This document shows positions 1-6,292 of a DNA stretch of 8,702 bases, in pieces. This DNA is from Nitrospirota bacterium. GTDB lineage: Bacteria; Nitrospirota; Nitrospiria; Nitrospirales; Nitrospiraceae. The notes under the pieces were generated by a model that saw nothing but the letters and a program-made list of their open reading frames with translations, did no database searches and had not been told where the DNA came from. The DNA lies in contig JACQCB010000104.1 of NCBI GenBank assembly GCA_016201805.1, forward strand, positions 1 through 8,702, written 5' to 3'. Position 1 is the first letter of the stretch, and each line of letters starts with the position of its first letter. Both the position numbers and the translations under genes were made by a program.

Positions 1-932
1 ACCGCGCCCCGCGCGATCCCCTTGGTGAAATAGTCCACGATCTGCTCGGCGATCCCGATCGCCACGTTTTCCTGCGCTTCTCCGGTGGACGCGCCGATGT
101 GGGGCGTGCAGATGAAATTGTCGAGGGTGAGCAACGGGTGGTCCGGCTTGACCGGCTCCTCATCGAAGACGTCGAAAGCCGCCGCCGCGACCTTCTTCGA
201 TTTCAGCGCCTCATAGAGATCCGTCTCGTTCACGATCCCGCCGCGGGCGCAGTTGGCGATCATCACCCCGGACTTCATCTGCGCGATGACCGCCGCGTTG
301 ATCAGCGAGCGGGTTTCCGGCGTGAGCGGCGTGTGCACCGAGATCACGTCGGCCCGCCGAAACAGCTCGGGCAGATCGACAAGCTCGACGCCCATCTTGT
401 GGGCGCGATCCTCAGCCAGATACGGATCGTAGGCGATCACGTTCATGGAGATCCCCTGCGCCAGTTTCGAGAGATAGCCGCCGATCTGGCCGATCCCCAC
501 AATGCCCAAGGTTTTGTTGTAGAGCTCCACGCCCATGAATTTTTCTTTTTCCCACTTGCCGCCCTTCATCGACGCGGTCGCCTGGGGAATGCGGCGGGTC
601 ATCGAGAAGATCATCGCCATCGTGTGTTCGGCCGTGGTGACCGTGTTGCCGCCGGGCGTGTTCATCACCACGATCCCGCGCCTAGTGGCCGCCTGGGTAT
701 CCACATTGTCCAAGCCGGACCCGGCGCGACCCACGACTTTCAGACGATCGGCCGCGGCGATCAGCTCAGCCGTCACTTTCGTCGCCGACCGGACGATGAG
801 CCCATCGTACTGCTTGATCTCCTTGAGCAGCTCTTCCTTGGAGAGCTTGGTCTTCACATCCACGGTGAAGCCGGCCCTCTCGAGAATCTCAAGCCCTTGC
901 TTCGACAAACTATCGCTGACCAGAATCTTCAT
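1..932 (-). CDS. serA: D-3-phosphoglycerate dehydrogenase SerA (C-terminal part outside window)
   Basis: This enzyme oxidises 3-phosphoglycerate to 3-phosphohydroxypyruvate with NAD+, the first step of the phosphorylated serine pathway, in the cytoplasm. The reading begins MKILVSDSL at base 932, and 310 codons are visible before the left edge. Residues 1-100 form the first half of the substrate domain, with VGRAGSGLDNVD at 67-78. The Rossmann dinucleotide motif GIGQIG is at 146-151. The catalytic set typical of D-2-hydroxyacid dehydrogenases is present: Arg230 in NCARGGIVNE, Glu258/259 in FDEEP, and His278 in TPHIGAST. About 310 residues cover the catalytic core; the regulatory tail (ACT domain, with or without the intervening domain) would lie outside, so its type cannot be judged. 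The start is 25 bp after the stop of the upstream aminotransferase, with a short GAGG four bases before the ATG, so the two genes are probably cotranscribed. Confidence 0.95.
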   Translation of the reverse strand, partial: MKILVSDSLSKQGLEILERAGFTVDVKTKLSKEELLKEIKQYDGLIVRSATKVTAELIAAADRLKVVGRAGSGLDNVDTQAATRRGIVVMNTPGGNTVTTAEHTMAMIFSMTRRIPQATASMKGGKWEKEKFMGVELYNKTLGIVGIGQIGGYLSKLAQGISMNVIAYDPYLAEDRAHKMGVELVDLPELFRRADVISVHTPLTPETRSLINAAVIAQMKSGVMIANCARGGIVNETDLYEALKSKKVAAAAFDVFDEEPVKPDHPLLTLDNFICTPHIGASTGEAQENVAIGIAEQIVDYFTKGIARGA

Positions 933-957
933 CGTGCCTCGCACTCGTAGAAGACGA

Positions 958-2103
958 TCAACCCTTGACCATCAACAATTCCTGAGCCTTGGCCACCCCG
1001 CTCCCCAGCTTGACGGAGTGTCCCAGCCCCTTCAACACCATCTCGATGGCCGCCAACGTCATGATCACGTCAAAGGAATCCATGTACCCCATGTGGGAAA
1101 CCCGGAAAATCTTCCCCTTCAAATGATCCTGCCCTCCGGCCGCCGTGATGCCGTACTGAACCCGCAAGTTTTTATAGATCGCCTGTCCATCCACCCCTTC
1201 AGGAGCGGACACCGCCGTCAGCGCATTGCTGGGCGACTCCTTGGGGAACAGGGCCAGCCCGGCGGCCTTGACCCCTTCACGCATCGCCACCGCGAGGCGG
1301 GTCTGCCGCGCAAAAACTTGCTCCAGGCCTTCGGCCTTCAACATCTTGAGCACTTCCTGCAGCCCCAGGATCATGGACACCGCCGTCGTATAGGCCGTCT
1401 GATTCTTGACTTGCGCTTCGCGCTCTTTCTTGAAGTTGAAATAAAATGCTGCGTTCTTGGCCTTGTCCGCCATTTTCCAGGCTTTTTCGCTGACGCTGAC
1501 GAAGGCCAGCCCTGGCGGCAGCATCAAGGCTTTTTGCGAACCGGTCACGACTACGTCGATCCCCCAGGCGTCGGTCTTCAGATCGAAGACACCCAGCGCG
1601 GTAATCGCATCCACCACCAGGATCGTCCCCTCGTAAGGCTTCACCACCTCGGCCAGGGCCTTGGTGTCGTGGGCCACGCCGGTGGACGTCTCGCTCGCTT
1701 GGACGTACACGGCCTTGATCGACGGGTCCTTCTTCAAAGCATCCGCCACCAGTTGGGGATTCACGGCATGGCCCCACTCCACCTTGAGTTCCGTCACCTG
1801 CACGCCGAAGGTCTTGCAAAGCTTGCCCCACCGCTCGCCGAACTTCCCCCCGTTCACGACCAGCGCCTTGTCGCCCGGCGAGAGAAAGTTAGCCACCGAT
1901 CCTTCCATGCCCCCGGTTCCCGAGGAAGCCAGAATCAGAACGTCGTTTCTGGTCTGAAACAACCACTTGAGGTCTTCCCGAACCTCGCCGAACAACTGGG
2001 CAAACTCAGGCGCCCGATGGTGCATCATGGGCCTGGCCATGGCCAGCATGACTTCCGGGGGAACCGGCGTCGGCCCCGGCGCAAGCAAATACCGTTTCAA
2101 CAT
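958..2103 (-). CDS. class V PLP aminotransferase (alanine/serine-glyoxylate or phosphoserine type)
   Basis: This is a 381-residue fold-type I, class V aminotransferase of the alanine-glyoxylate / serine-pyruvate family, full length for that family. It opens with the typical LLAPGPTPVPPEV (6-18). The phosphate-binding stretch SSGTGGMEG is at 60-68. Asp165 in VVDAITALG should contact the pyridine nitrogen of PLP, and Lys191 in VTGSQKALMLPPG is the Schiff-base lysine. The C-terminal domain has YGITAAGGQDHLKGKIFRVSHMGY, where the Arg should bind the substrate carboxylate. The start has a strong GAGGAG Shine-Dalgarno sequence about eight bases upstream. It is the first gene of an operon with serA. 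That context suggests it transaminates 3-phosphohydroxypyruvate to phosphoserine in place of SerC, or interconverts serine or alanine with glyoxylate or pyruvate. The sequence alone does not decide the substrate, so no gene symbol is given. Confidence 0.9.
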   Translation of the reverse strand: MLKRYLLAPGPTPVPPEVMLAMARPMMHHRAPEFAQLFGEVREDLKWLFQTRNDVLILASSGTGGMEGSVANFLSPGDKALVVNGGKFGERWGKLCKTFGVQVTELKVEWGHAVNPQLVADALKKDPSIKAVYVQASETSTGVAHDTKALAEVVKPYEGTILVVDAITALGVFDLKTDAWGIDVVVTGSQKALMLPPGLAFVSVSEKAWKMADKAKNAAFYFNFKKEREAQVKNQTAYTTAVSMILGLQEVLKMLKAEGLEQVFARQTRLAVAMREGVKAAGLALFPKESPSNALTAVSAPEGVDGQAIYKNLRVQYGITAAGGQDHLKGKIFRVSHMGYMDSFDVIMTLAAIEMVLKGLGHSVKLGSGVAKAQELLMVKG

Positions 2104-2158
2104 CGTCCTGCTCTCCTCAGAAGATTGACGTCCATTTAAGCGGCCGTGGAAGGGCGTT

Positions 2159-2188
2159 ACGCTATCACTTGGGCGCCCTCACTGTCAA
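2159..2188 (-). promoter_or_regulatory. sigma70-type promoter of the aminotransferase-serA operon
   Basis: On the minus strand a perfect -35 TTGACA (2188-2183) is followed after 18 bp by TAGCGT (2164-2159), which matches the first, second and last bases of the -10 consensus. Transcription would start near 2152, leaving a leader of about 50 bases before the ATG at 2103. The perfect -35, plausible spacing and correct position support it. The -10 box is imperfect. Confidence 0.5.
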
Positions 2189-2222
2189 GGCAACGACACC
2201 CCTGCCCGCGACCGCGAGCGAT

Positions 2223-2267
2223 GGCTTGAAGAGCCCGTTTTCAAGCCGGTTACGCGCTCTTGAAGCC
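2223..2267. repeat. overlapping inverted repeats, competing hairpins
   Basis: In the noncoding gap between the divergent aminotransferase and mltD genes, GGCTTGAA (2223-2230) pairs perfectly with TTCAAGCC (2240-2247) across a 9-base loop. The longer form of the same left arm, GGCTTGAAGAGC (2223-2234), also pairs with GCTCTTGAAGCC (2256-2267) at 11 of 12 positions. The two pairings exclude each other. No T-run follows on either strand, so it is not a typical intrinsic terminator. The rest of the gap (2126-2404) shows only the two promoters and no credible gene. Confidence 0.5.
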
Positions 2268-2369
2268 GCGCCTCCCATTGCCGGACTTAGGCTCCTGTTC
2301 ACTTCGACCGATAATCATGAGACGAGGAAAAACAGAGGATGTCGGCTCTCGTTACCCGACACAAGTTTC

Positions 2370-2398
2370 TTGACAAGCACTCGCTAGACCGCTACCCT
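2370..2398 (+). promoter_or_regulatory. sigma70-type promoter of mltD
   Basis: A perfect TTGACA (2370-2375) is separated by exactly 17 bp from TACCCT (2393-2398), which keeps the three most conserved -10 positions. The start point would fall near 2405. This places transcription downstream of the in-frame ATG at 2339 and argues for translation of mltD from one of the later ATGs (2405, 2420 or 2426). The -10 is weak in its centre. Confidence 0.45.
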
Positions 2399-2404
2399 GA
2401 GCAA

Positions 2405-3841
2405 ATGCATACAAGAAAAATGACCATGCAACGATGGCTACTTCTGCCTGAAATAGTCCTGGCAACCCTCCTGATCAGCCTCATCGGGTTGTCATGGCCT
2501 GGCGGCTTGCATCAGGTGAATGCCGAACCTCTACCCCAAGTAAATCATGCAGTTGCGATCGATCTTCGGGTGCAAGATACGGAGAGCCAGGCCGATTCGC
2601 TCACCAGACAAGAGCCAGGGCAACTTGATCAAGGCAGGCAAAGCGAGGCGCCACGTTCCTCTCTGCAACCGTCAGAGACTGCGCCGGCTTCATCTATCGA
2701 AAGCCCGCCCCTCCCCGCCCTGCCAGTCGAATCGGCTGTCTCCAGCGAGCCTCTCCTGGACTCAAGCCAACAAATGACGGAGCAGGACGCCCCCCTGGAC
2801 ACTCCCCCCTCCCTATCGCATCGCACCGACGGAGTAGCCGGCACGTCCGGCGAGCCGATCTATAACATCCCCATCGTCCGCGATCAAAAGGTGGAAAGCC
2901 ACATGCGCTTCTTCCACACGGCGATCCGGGACCGCTTTGAAATGTGGCTCGACAGGCTGGGCCGCTACAAGCCCATGGTCGACCGCATTTTCACGGAATT
3001 CGACCTGCCCAGCGACCTGGTATTCCTCTCTCTCGTCGAAAGCGGCTTTAACCCTCATGCCCGCTCGCGCGCCCGTGCCACAGGCCCATGGCAGTTCATG
3101 AAAGGGACCGCCCTCATGTACGGGCTCCGCGTCGACCAATACGTAGACGAACGCAAAGACCCCTACAAGTCCACCGTGGCGGCCGCGCGGTACTTGCGGG
3201 ATCTCTACGATCTCTTCGGCGCGTGGCCGTTGGCGATGGCCGCCTACAACGCCGGCGAAGGAAAAGTCCAGCGCGCCCTTCAAAAAACCAACACCGAGAG
3301 CTTCTGGGAGATTGCCCAGACCAAGCATATCCGGCGCGAAACCAAGGAATACGTGCCGCGGATCATGGCCGCCACGATCATCGCCAGGAACCCCGATCAA
3401 TTCGGATTCAGCCAGGAAATACCCGACGCACACGACTTTGAGGAAGTGGCAGTCACTCGCCCGCTGCACTTTCGAGACCTGGCGAAAGTCACCGGCGTCT
3501 CGTTCGAGGAACTGCGGCGCTTGAACCCGGAACTGCTGAAGGACGTCACGCCTCCCGGCGACGCAGAATACCACTTGAAGGTTCCGGTGGGGGCCAAGGC
3601 GACCGTTGAGGAAAAGCTGGACCAGATTCCTGCGTGGAAGCCATCCGTACAAATGGCGAGCAAGCGGAAAGGCCGAAAAGAACCGCCGGATCAATCAGCG
3701 GGATGGTACAAAGTCCGGGTGGGGGACAACCTGGCGACGATTGCGAAGCGCTTCCGTCTCTCCGTCCATGAATTGAAGAGCAAGAACCACCTGACCGGTC
3801 AGCGGATCAGGCCCGGCGACCTTCTCGCGGTCAGCCGCTAA
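2405..3841 (+). CDS. mltD: MltD-like lytic transglycosylase with LysM domain
   Basis: It cleaves the MurNAc-GlcNAc bond of peptidoglycan to 1,6-anhydro ends, acting outside the inner membrane. From the ATG at 2405 the protein has 478 residues (E. coli MltD about 450). Residues 1-40 look like a signal peptide: charged start, hydrophobic WLLLPEIVLATLLISLIGLSW, likely cleavage after VNA. A Ser/Pro/Gln/Glu-rich linker runs to about 140. The SLT domain spans about 188-330, with catalytic Glu212 in FLSLVESGFNPHA, then RARATGPWQFM and AYNAGEGKV (from about 280). A weak LysM-like stretch (about 352-395) precedes a clear LysM, YKVRVGDNLATIAKRF to the C-terminus. There is no lipobox cysteine, unlike E. 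coli MltD. The start is uncertain. An in-frame ATG at 2339 (500 residues) has GAGG 11 bases upstream, but it would put 22 extra residues before the signal peptide and lies upstream of the predicted promoter. ATGs at 2420 and 2426 also fit. The gene converges on the TPR gene, with 53 bp between the stops. Confidence 0.88.
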   Translation: MHTRKMTMQRWLLLPEIVLATLLISLIGLSWPGGLHQVNAEPLPQVNHAVAIDLRVQDTESQADSLTRQEPGQLDQGRQSEAPRSSLQPSETAPASSIESPPLPALPVESAVSSEPLLDSSQQMTEQDAPLDTPPSLSHRTDGVAGTSGEPIYNIPIVRDQKVESHMRFFHTAIRDRFEMWLDRLGRYKPMVDRIFTEFDLPSDLVFLSLVESGFNPHARSRARATGPWQFMKGTALMYGLRVDQYVDERKDPYKSTVAAARYLRDLYDLFGAWPLAMAAYNAGEGKVQRALQKTNTESFWEIAQTKHIRRETKEYVPRIMAATIIARNPDQFGFSQEIPDAHDFEEVAVTRPLHFRDLAKVTGVSFEELRRLNPELLKDVTPPGDAEYHLKVPVGAKATVEEKLDQIPAWKPSVQMASKRKGRKEPPDQSAGWYKVRVGDNLATIAKRFRLSVHELKSKNHLTGQRIRPGDLLAVSR

Positions 3842-3894
3842 CTCACCTCCGAGCCCCCGACACCACACCTGCGAATTTCTCTGAGGCTGTGCCC

Positions 3895-4671
3895 CTACTT
3901 CGCCGGCTCGGCCGGTGCAGCCGGCTTGCTCTCTTGCCCCTCCGGCGATCCGCTTACCGGCGTCTTTTTCACTTCCAACGCCTTGATACGGACAGCCGCC
4001 TCGCTCGCAAAAGGAGAATACGGATAGCTCTTGCTCAGATCTTGATAGCGGGCCAAGGCGCCTTCTGGGCGTGACTGGACTTCCTCCAATTTCCCCAACT
4101 CGAACAGCATTTGATCCTTATTGAGCGCCCCCGGAACCTCGAGCACGGCCGAAAGGGCTTTCACGGCCTGTTCCCGATCCCCGTTCAACAGATAGGCGTA
4201 GCCAAGTCGCTGATAGACCATGCCCAGCAGGACCTTGTTGGCGCCATACCTCGCCACAAACTTCTTATAGGCCTCGATGGCGCCGCTCAGATCGTTGGCC
4301 TGGACCAGGGCATTGCCCAGGTAGTAAAGAGAGAGCGGGGTCGTGGGACTCCGCGGATACTGTTCCACTACCTGACGATAGAGCACGATCGCTTGCTTGA
4401 GGTTCTCGTCCGCCTTCGACAAGTTGTCGATCGGGCGATCGATGTACAGCGAAGTCGCCTGATGATGCAGCTCCACAGCCTGCCCGGCTTGGCGATGGTC
4501 ATACCAGACCACGGCCAGCACCGCCGCGACCACGGCCAGCACCGCGGCCAGCCCGAGCAGCACCTGCCGTTGATTGTCCTGGACGTGCAGAATGAACCGC
4601 TCCAGCCTGCTCAGAAGATGGGCTTCGTCCACCGGCTCGTCTTTGGAGTCTAACTTGATTCTGTACGACAT
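3895..4671 (-). CDS. YfgM-like membrane-anchored TPR protein
   Basis: The 258-residue protein has a short N-terminal part (1-36, with amphipathic AHLLSRLERFILHVQDNQRQ), one transmembrane helix at about 37-57, and a larger C-terminal part expected in the periplasm. Residues about 83-220 hold three to four tetratricopeptide-like helix pairs, for example LYRQVVEQYPRSPTTPLSLYYLG, DLSGAIEAYKKFVARYG, AYLLNGDREQAVKAL and ARYQDLSKSYPYSPFASEA. The last 25 residues are a Pro/Ala/Glu-rich tail. This layout resembles YfgM, a protein linked in E. coli to the SecYEG translocon and periplasmic chaperones; assigning that role here is inference. A CGGAG Shine-Dalgarno sequence lies four bases before the ATG. 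The gene has its own promoter, diverges from bioF and converges on mltD. It could instead be a generic TPR scaffold. Confidence 0.82.
   Translation of the reverse strand: MSYRIKLDSKDEPVDEAHLLSRLERFILHVQDNQRQVLLGLAAVLAVVAAVLAVVWYDHRQAGQAVELHHQATSLYIDRPIDNLSKADENLKQAIVLYRQVVEQYPRSPTTPLSLYYLGNALVQANDLSGAIEAYKKFVARYGANKVLLGMVYQRLGYAYLLNGDREQAVKALSAVLEVPGALNKDQMLFELGKLEEVQSRPEGALARYQDLSKSYPYSPFASEAAVRIKALEVKKTPVSGSPEGQESKPAAPAEPAK
4507..4548. repeat. 21-bp tandem duplication inside the TPR gene
   Basis: Two adjacent 21-bp units (4507-4527 and 4528-4548) differ at one base. In the minus-strand TPR gene each unit encodes AAVLAVV, at residues 42-48 and 49-55. Together they make most of the transmembrane helix. 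The near-identity at DNA level, including synonymous positions, points to recent duplication rather than convergence on hydrophobic codons. Confidence 0.75.
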
Positions 4672-4754
4672 CGTGCTCCGTTGTTTCTCGTCGTGACGGG
4701 ACAGGCCCGCTTGCCATGATCGCGCATACAGGGCGGCGCATCGTCCTGCGCGAC

Positions 4755-4784
4755 CTTATACAAGGTTCCTCGAAGCCTTGTCAA
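4755..4784 (-). promoter_or_regulatory. strong sigma70-type promoter of the TPR gene
   Basis: On the minus strand a perfect TTGACA (4784-4779) is followed after 18 bp by TATAAG (4760-4755), a five-of-six -10 match. The start point would be near 4748, giving a leader of about 77 bases before the ATG at 4671. It is the best-matching promoter in the window. Confidence 0.65.
4760..4781. promoter_or_regulatory. dyad between -35 and -10 of the TPR promoter (candidate operator)
   Basis: ACAAGG (4760-4765) and CCTTGT (4776-4781) form a perfect 6-bp inverted repeat around a 10-base centre, which itself carries an inner TTC/GAA match. The dyad fills the spacer and touches both promoter boxes, where a dimeric repressor would block RNA polymerase. 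The position is suggestive, but no known operator was recognised. Confidence 0.35.
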
Positions 4785-4834
4785 TCGAAGACAGAGCGGC
4801 ATCGCGGGACAGTCCGGCCCGCGCACAGCGCTCG

Positions 4835-4862
4835 TTGACAGGAAGCCGTGCCGCGGTATAGC
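4835..4862 (+). promoter_or_regulatory. sigma70-type promoter of bioF
   Basis: A perfect TTGACA (4835-4840) and TATAGC (4857-4862) are separated by 16 bp. The start point would be near 4869, leaving a leader of about 90 bases before the ATG at 4959. The in-frame GTG at 4848 lies between the two boxes, so it could not be translated from this transcript. Confidence 0.55.
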
Positions 4863-4958
4863 GTACCCTCCGTTCCAGGACAGGCCGCCGTTTCTAAACC
4901 CGTCGAGACGCACCGCCTTCGCAGAGACGAGCGTCACGCACGCCAAGACGTGTCCCTC

Positions 4959-6119
4959 ATGTTCGACGAACAATTACACCAACTGGAAGCGCAACACCTG
5001 CTGCGGCAGCTCCGGCTGATCGAATCGCCAACGGGATCAGCCGTGATCATCGACGGCCGCCCGGTCGTTTTGATGGCCTCAAACGATTATCTGGGACTCG
5101 CCACACATCCCACGCTTAAACGAGCCGCCATCTCGGCGACCGAGCAGTTCGGCGTAGGCGCGGGCGCCTCCCGCCTGGTGTCCGGGACCCTGCCCCCCCA
5201 TCGAGAATTAGAAACGGCGCTGGCCGCATTTAAGGGGACGGAAGCCGCGCTGGTCTTCAGCTCCGGCTACTTGGCCAACATCGGCCTGCTCCCCTCGCTG
5301 ATCGGCTCGGGAGGACTGGTTCTCGCCGACCGCCTCTGCCACGCCAGCCTCATCGACGGATGCCGGTTGAGCGGGGCCGATTTCCATCGGTATCACCACC
5401 GGGACCTCGACCACCTCGCATCCCTCCTGTCGAAACAGGCGTCCCGCCGCAAGACCTTGATCGTGACCGACGGCGTCTTCAGCATGGATGGCGATCTCGC
5501 CCCGATGCTGGACCTGCTGGACCTCGCGGACCGGTATGAAGCCCAGGTGTTGGTCGATGACGCGCATGGGACGGGGGTGATGGGGCCGGAAGGACGCGGC
5601 ACATTGGAGCACTTCGGCGTAGAGTCTCGCCTCCCCTTTCACATGGGGACGCTCAGCAAGGCCCTGGGCACCAGCGGGGCTTACGTGGCAGGGCCCGACA
5701 CACTGATCCGGTACCTCGTCAACCGCGCCAGATCCTTCATCTACACGACCGCCCCGCCGCCCGCCACTGCCGCCGCCGCACGGGCGGCCATCGCCGTCCT
5801 CCGCGCAGAGCCCGAACGCCGGGCGCGGCTCTGGCACAACCGGGAGCATTTTTGCGCCGGGCTCCGAGCGCTCGGCTTCACCACCACGGACACGCAGAGC
5901 CCCATCATCCCGGTCCTGATCGGAGACCCACAGAAAGCCATGACGATGGCTGAACGTCTGTTACAGCAGGGCGTCTACGCTCCCGCGATCCGCCCTCCAA
6001 CGGTCCCTAAAGAGACCAGCCGCATCCGTACGACCGTCACGGCCGATCATACGGTGGAACAACTCGATCACGTGCTCGCCGCCTTCAAGACCGTCGGCCT
6101 GGAGTTGGGACTCCTCTAG
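4959..6119 (+). CDS. bioF: 8-amino-7-oxononanoate synthase (biotin synthesis)
   Basis: A PLP enzyme of the alpha-oxoamine synthase family that condenses pimeloyl-ACP (or pimeloyl-CoA) with L-alanine to give 8-amino-7-oxononanoate, CO2 and the free carrier. From the ATG at 4959 it has 386 residues, against 384 in E. coli, and Lys234 in MGTLSKALGTSGAYVAG falls next to E. coli Lys236. Family motifs in order: ASNDYLGLATHP (about 40-51), GVGAGASRLVSGT, FSSGYLANIG, a ring-stacking His in CHASLIDG, TDGVFSMDGDLAPM, VDDAHGTGVMG, then the lysine motif. IRPPTVP and SRIRTTVTADHT near the end favour BioF over the paralogue Kbl. An in-frame GTG at 4848, with AGGA four bases upstream, would add 37 residues lacking family character; it is disfavoured because it lies inside the predicted promoter. 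The chosen ATG has no clear Shine-Dalgarno sequence, and a GTG at 4950 is a second option. No other bio gene is near. Confidence 0.92.
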   Translation: MFDEQLHQLEAQHLLRQLRLIESPTGSAVIIDGRPVVLMASNDYLGLATHPTLKRAAISATEQFGVGAGASRLVSGTLPPHRELETALAAFKGTEAALVFSSGYLANIGLLPSLIGSGGLVLADRLCHASLIDGCRLSGADFHRYHHRDLDHLASLLSKQASRRKTLIVTDGVFSMDGDLAPMLDLLDLADRYEAQVLVDDAHGTGVMGPEGRGTLEHFGVESRLPFHMGTLSKALGTSGAYVAGPDTLIRYLVNRARSFIYTTAPPPATAAAARAAIAVLRAEPERRARLWHNREHFCAGLRALGFTTTDTQSPIIPVLIGDPQKAMTMAERLLQQGVYAPAIRPPTVPKETSRIRTTVTADHTVEQLDHVLAAFKTVGLELGLL

Positions 6120-6168
6120 CCTGCGCGCAATACACCCTCCGCTTACGATTACCTACGTAGCCTGCGCG
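6117..6168. repeat. 11-bp direct repeat flanking the bioF 3' end
   Basis: TAGCCTGCGCG occurs at 6117-6127, where it includes the bioF stop codon, and again at 6158-6168, 41 bp later. The spacer is unremarkable apart from TACGTA. It may be a relic of a small duplication, or chance. The rest of 6120-6203 shows no gene. Confidence 0.4.
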
Positions 6169-6203
6169 GAAATGGCCGTATCGTGGCCCCTTCGCAGAGG
6201 CTA

Positions 6204-6212
6204 TGGTATAGT
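6204..6212 (+). promoter_or_regulatory. extended -10 promoter of pilT
   Basis: TGGTATAGT combines the TGn extension (6204-6206) with a five-of-six -10 hexamer TATAGT (6207-6212). No good -35 is present, as is usual for extended -10 promoters. The start would be near 6219, about 74 bases before the pilT ATG, and would serve pilT and probably pilU. Confidence 0.45.
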
Positions 6213-6282
6213 GCCTTCTGTCGAATCCCGCAGGGAGCCATGACTGACGAAGAGTCGTGTCCGTGCGGGCGGGAGGAGGATC

Positions 6283-6287
6283 GGAGG
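6283..6287 (+). promoter_or_regulatory. Shine-Dalgarno sequence fixing the pilT start
   Basis: GGAGG lies five bases before the ATG at 6293, at ideal spacing. It supports this ATG over the in-frame GTG at 6257, which would add 12 residues unlike PilT N-termini. A second purine-rich GGAGGAGGA lies at 6272-6280. Confidence 0.7.
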
Positions 6288-6292
6288 ACGTC

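Noticed and set aside
99..950. Plus-strand open frame of 283 codons opposite serA
   Set aside because: It has shadow-frame composition (many Arg, His, Gly, Asp) and lies on the wrong strand of a well-supported gene.
535..2139. Long plus-strand open frame of 534 codons opposite serA and the aminotransferase
   Set aside because: It is antisense to two clearly recognised genes, is rich in His, Arg and Pro as expected of a high-G+C shadow frame, and shows no domain.
2151..2179. AGGGCG/CGCCCT inverted repeat overlapping the aminotransferase promoter
   Set aside because: It is a 6-bp G+C-rich stem with a 17-base loop, which is expected by chance at this base composition; kept out of the operator calls.
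2169..2387. 72-codon plus-strand frame in the gap before mltD
   Set aside because: It starts with TTG, has no Shine-Dalgarno sequence or recognisable sequence, runs through the inverted repeats and both mltD promoter boxes, and ends within the mltD frame region. Noncoding is more likely.
2813..3694. Minus-strand open frame of 293 codons opposite mltD
   Set aside because: It is antisense to the SLT domain, with no motif and shadow-like composition.
3842..3894. Possible bidirectional terminator between mltD and the TPR gene
   Set aside because: The 53-bp convergent gap holds no stable stem followed by a T-run on either strand.
4650..4973. 107-codon minus-strand frame across the TPR/bioF divergent region
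   Set aside because: It covers both promoters and the dyad, overlaps the 5' ends of both genes, and has no recognisable sequence.
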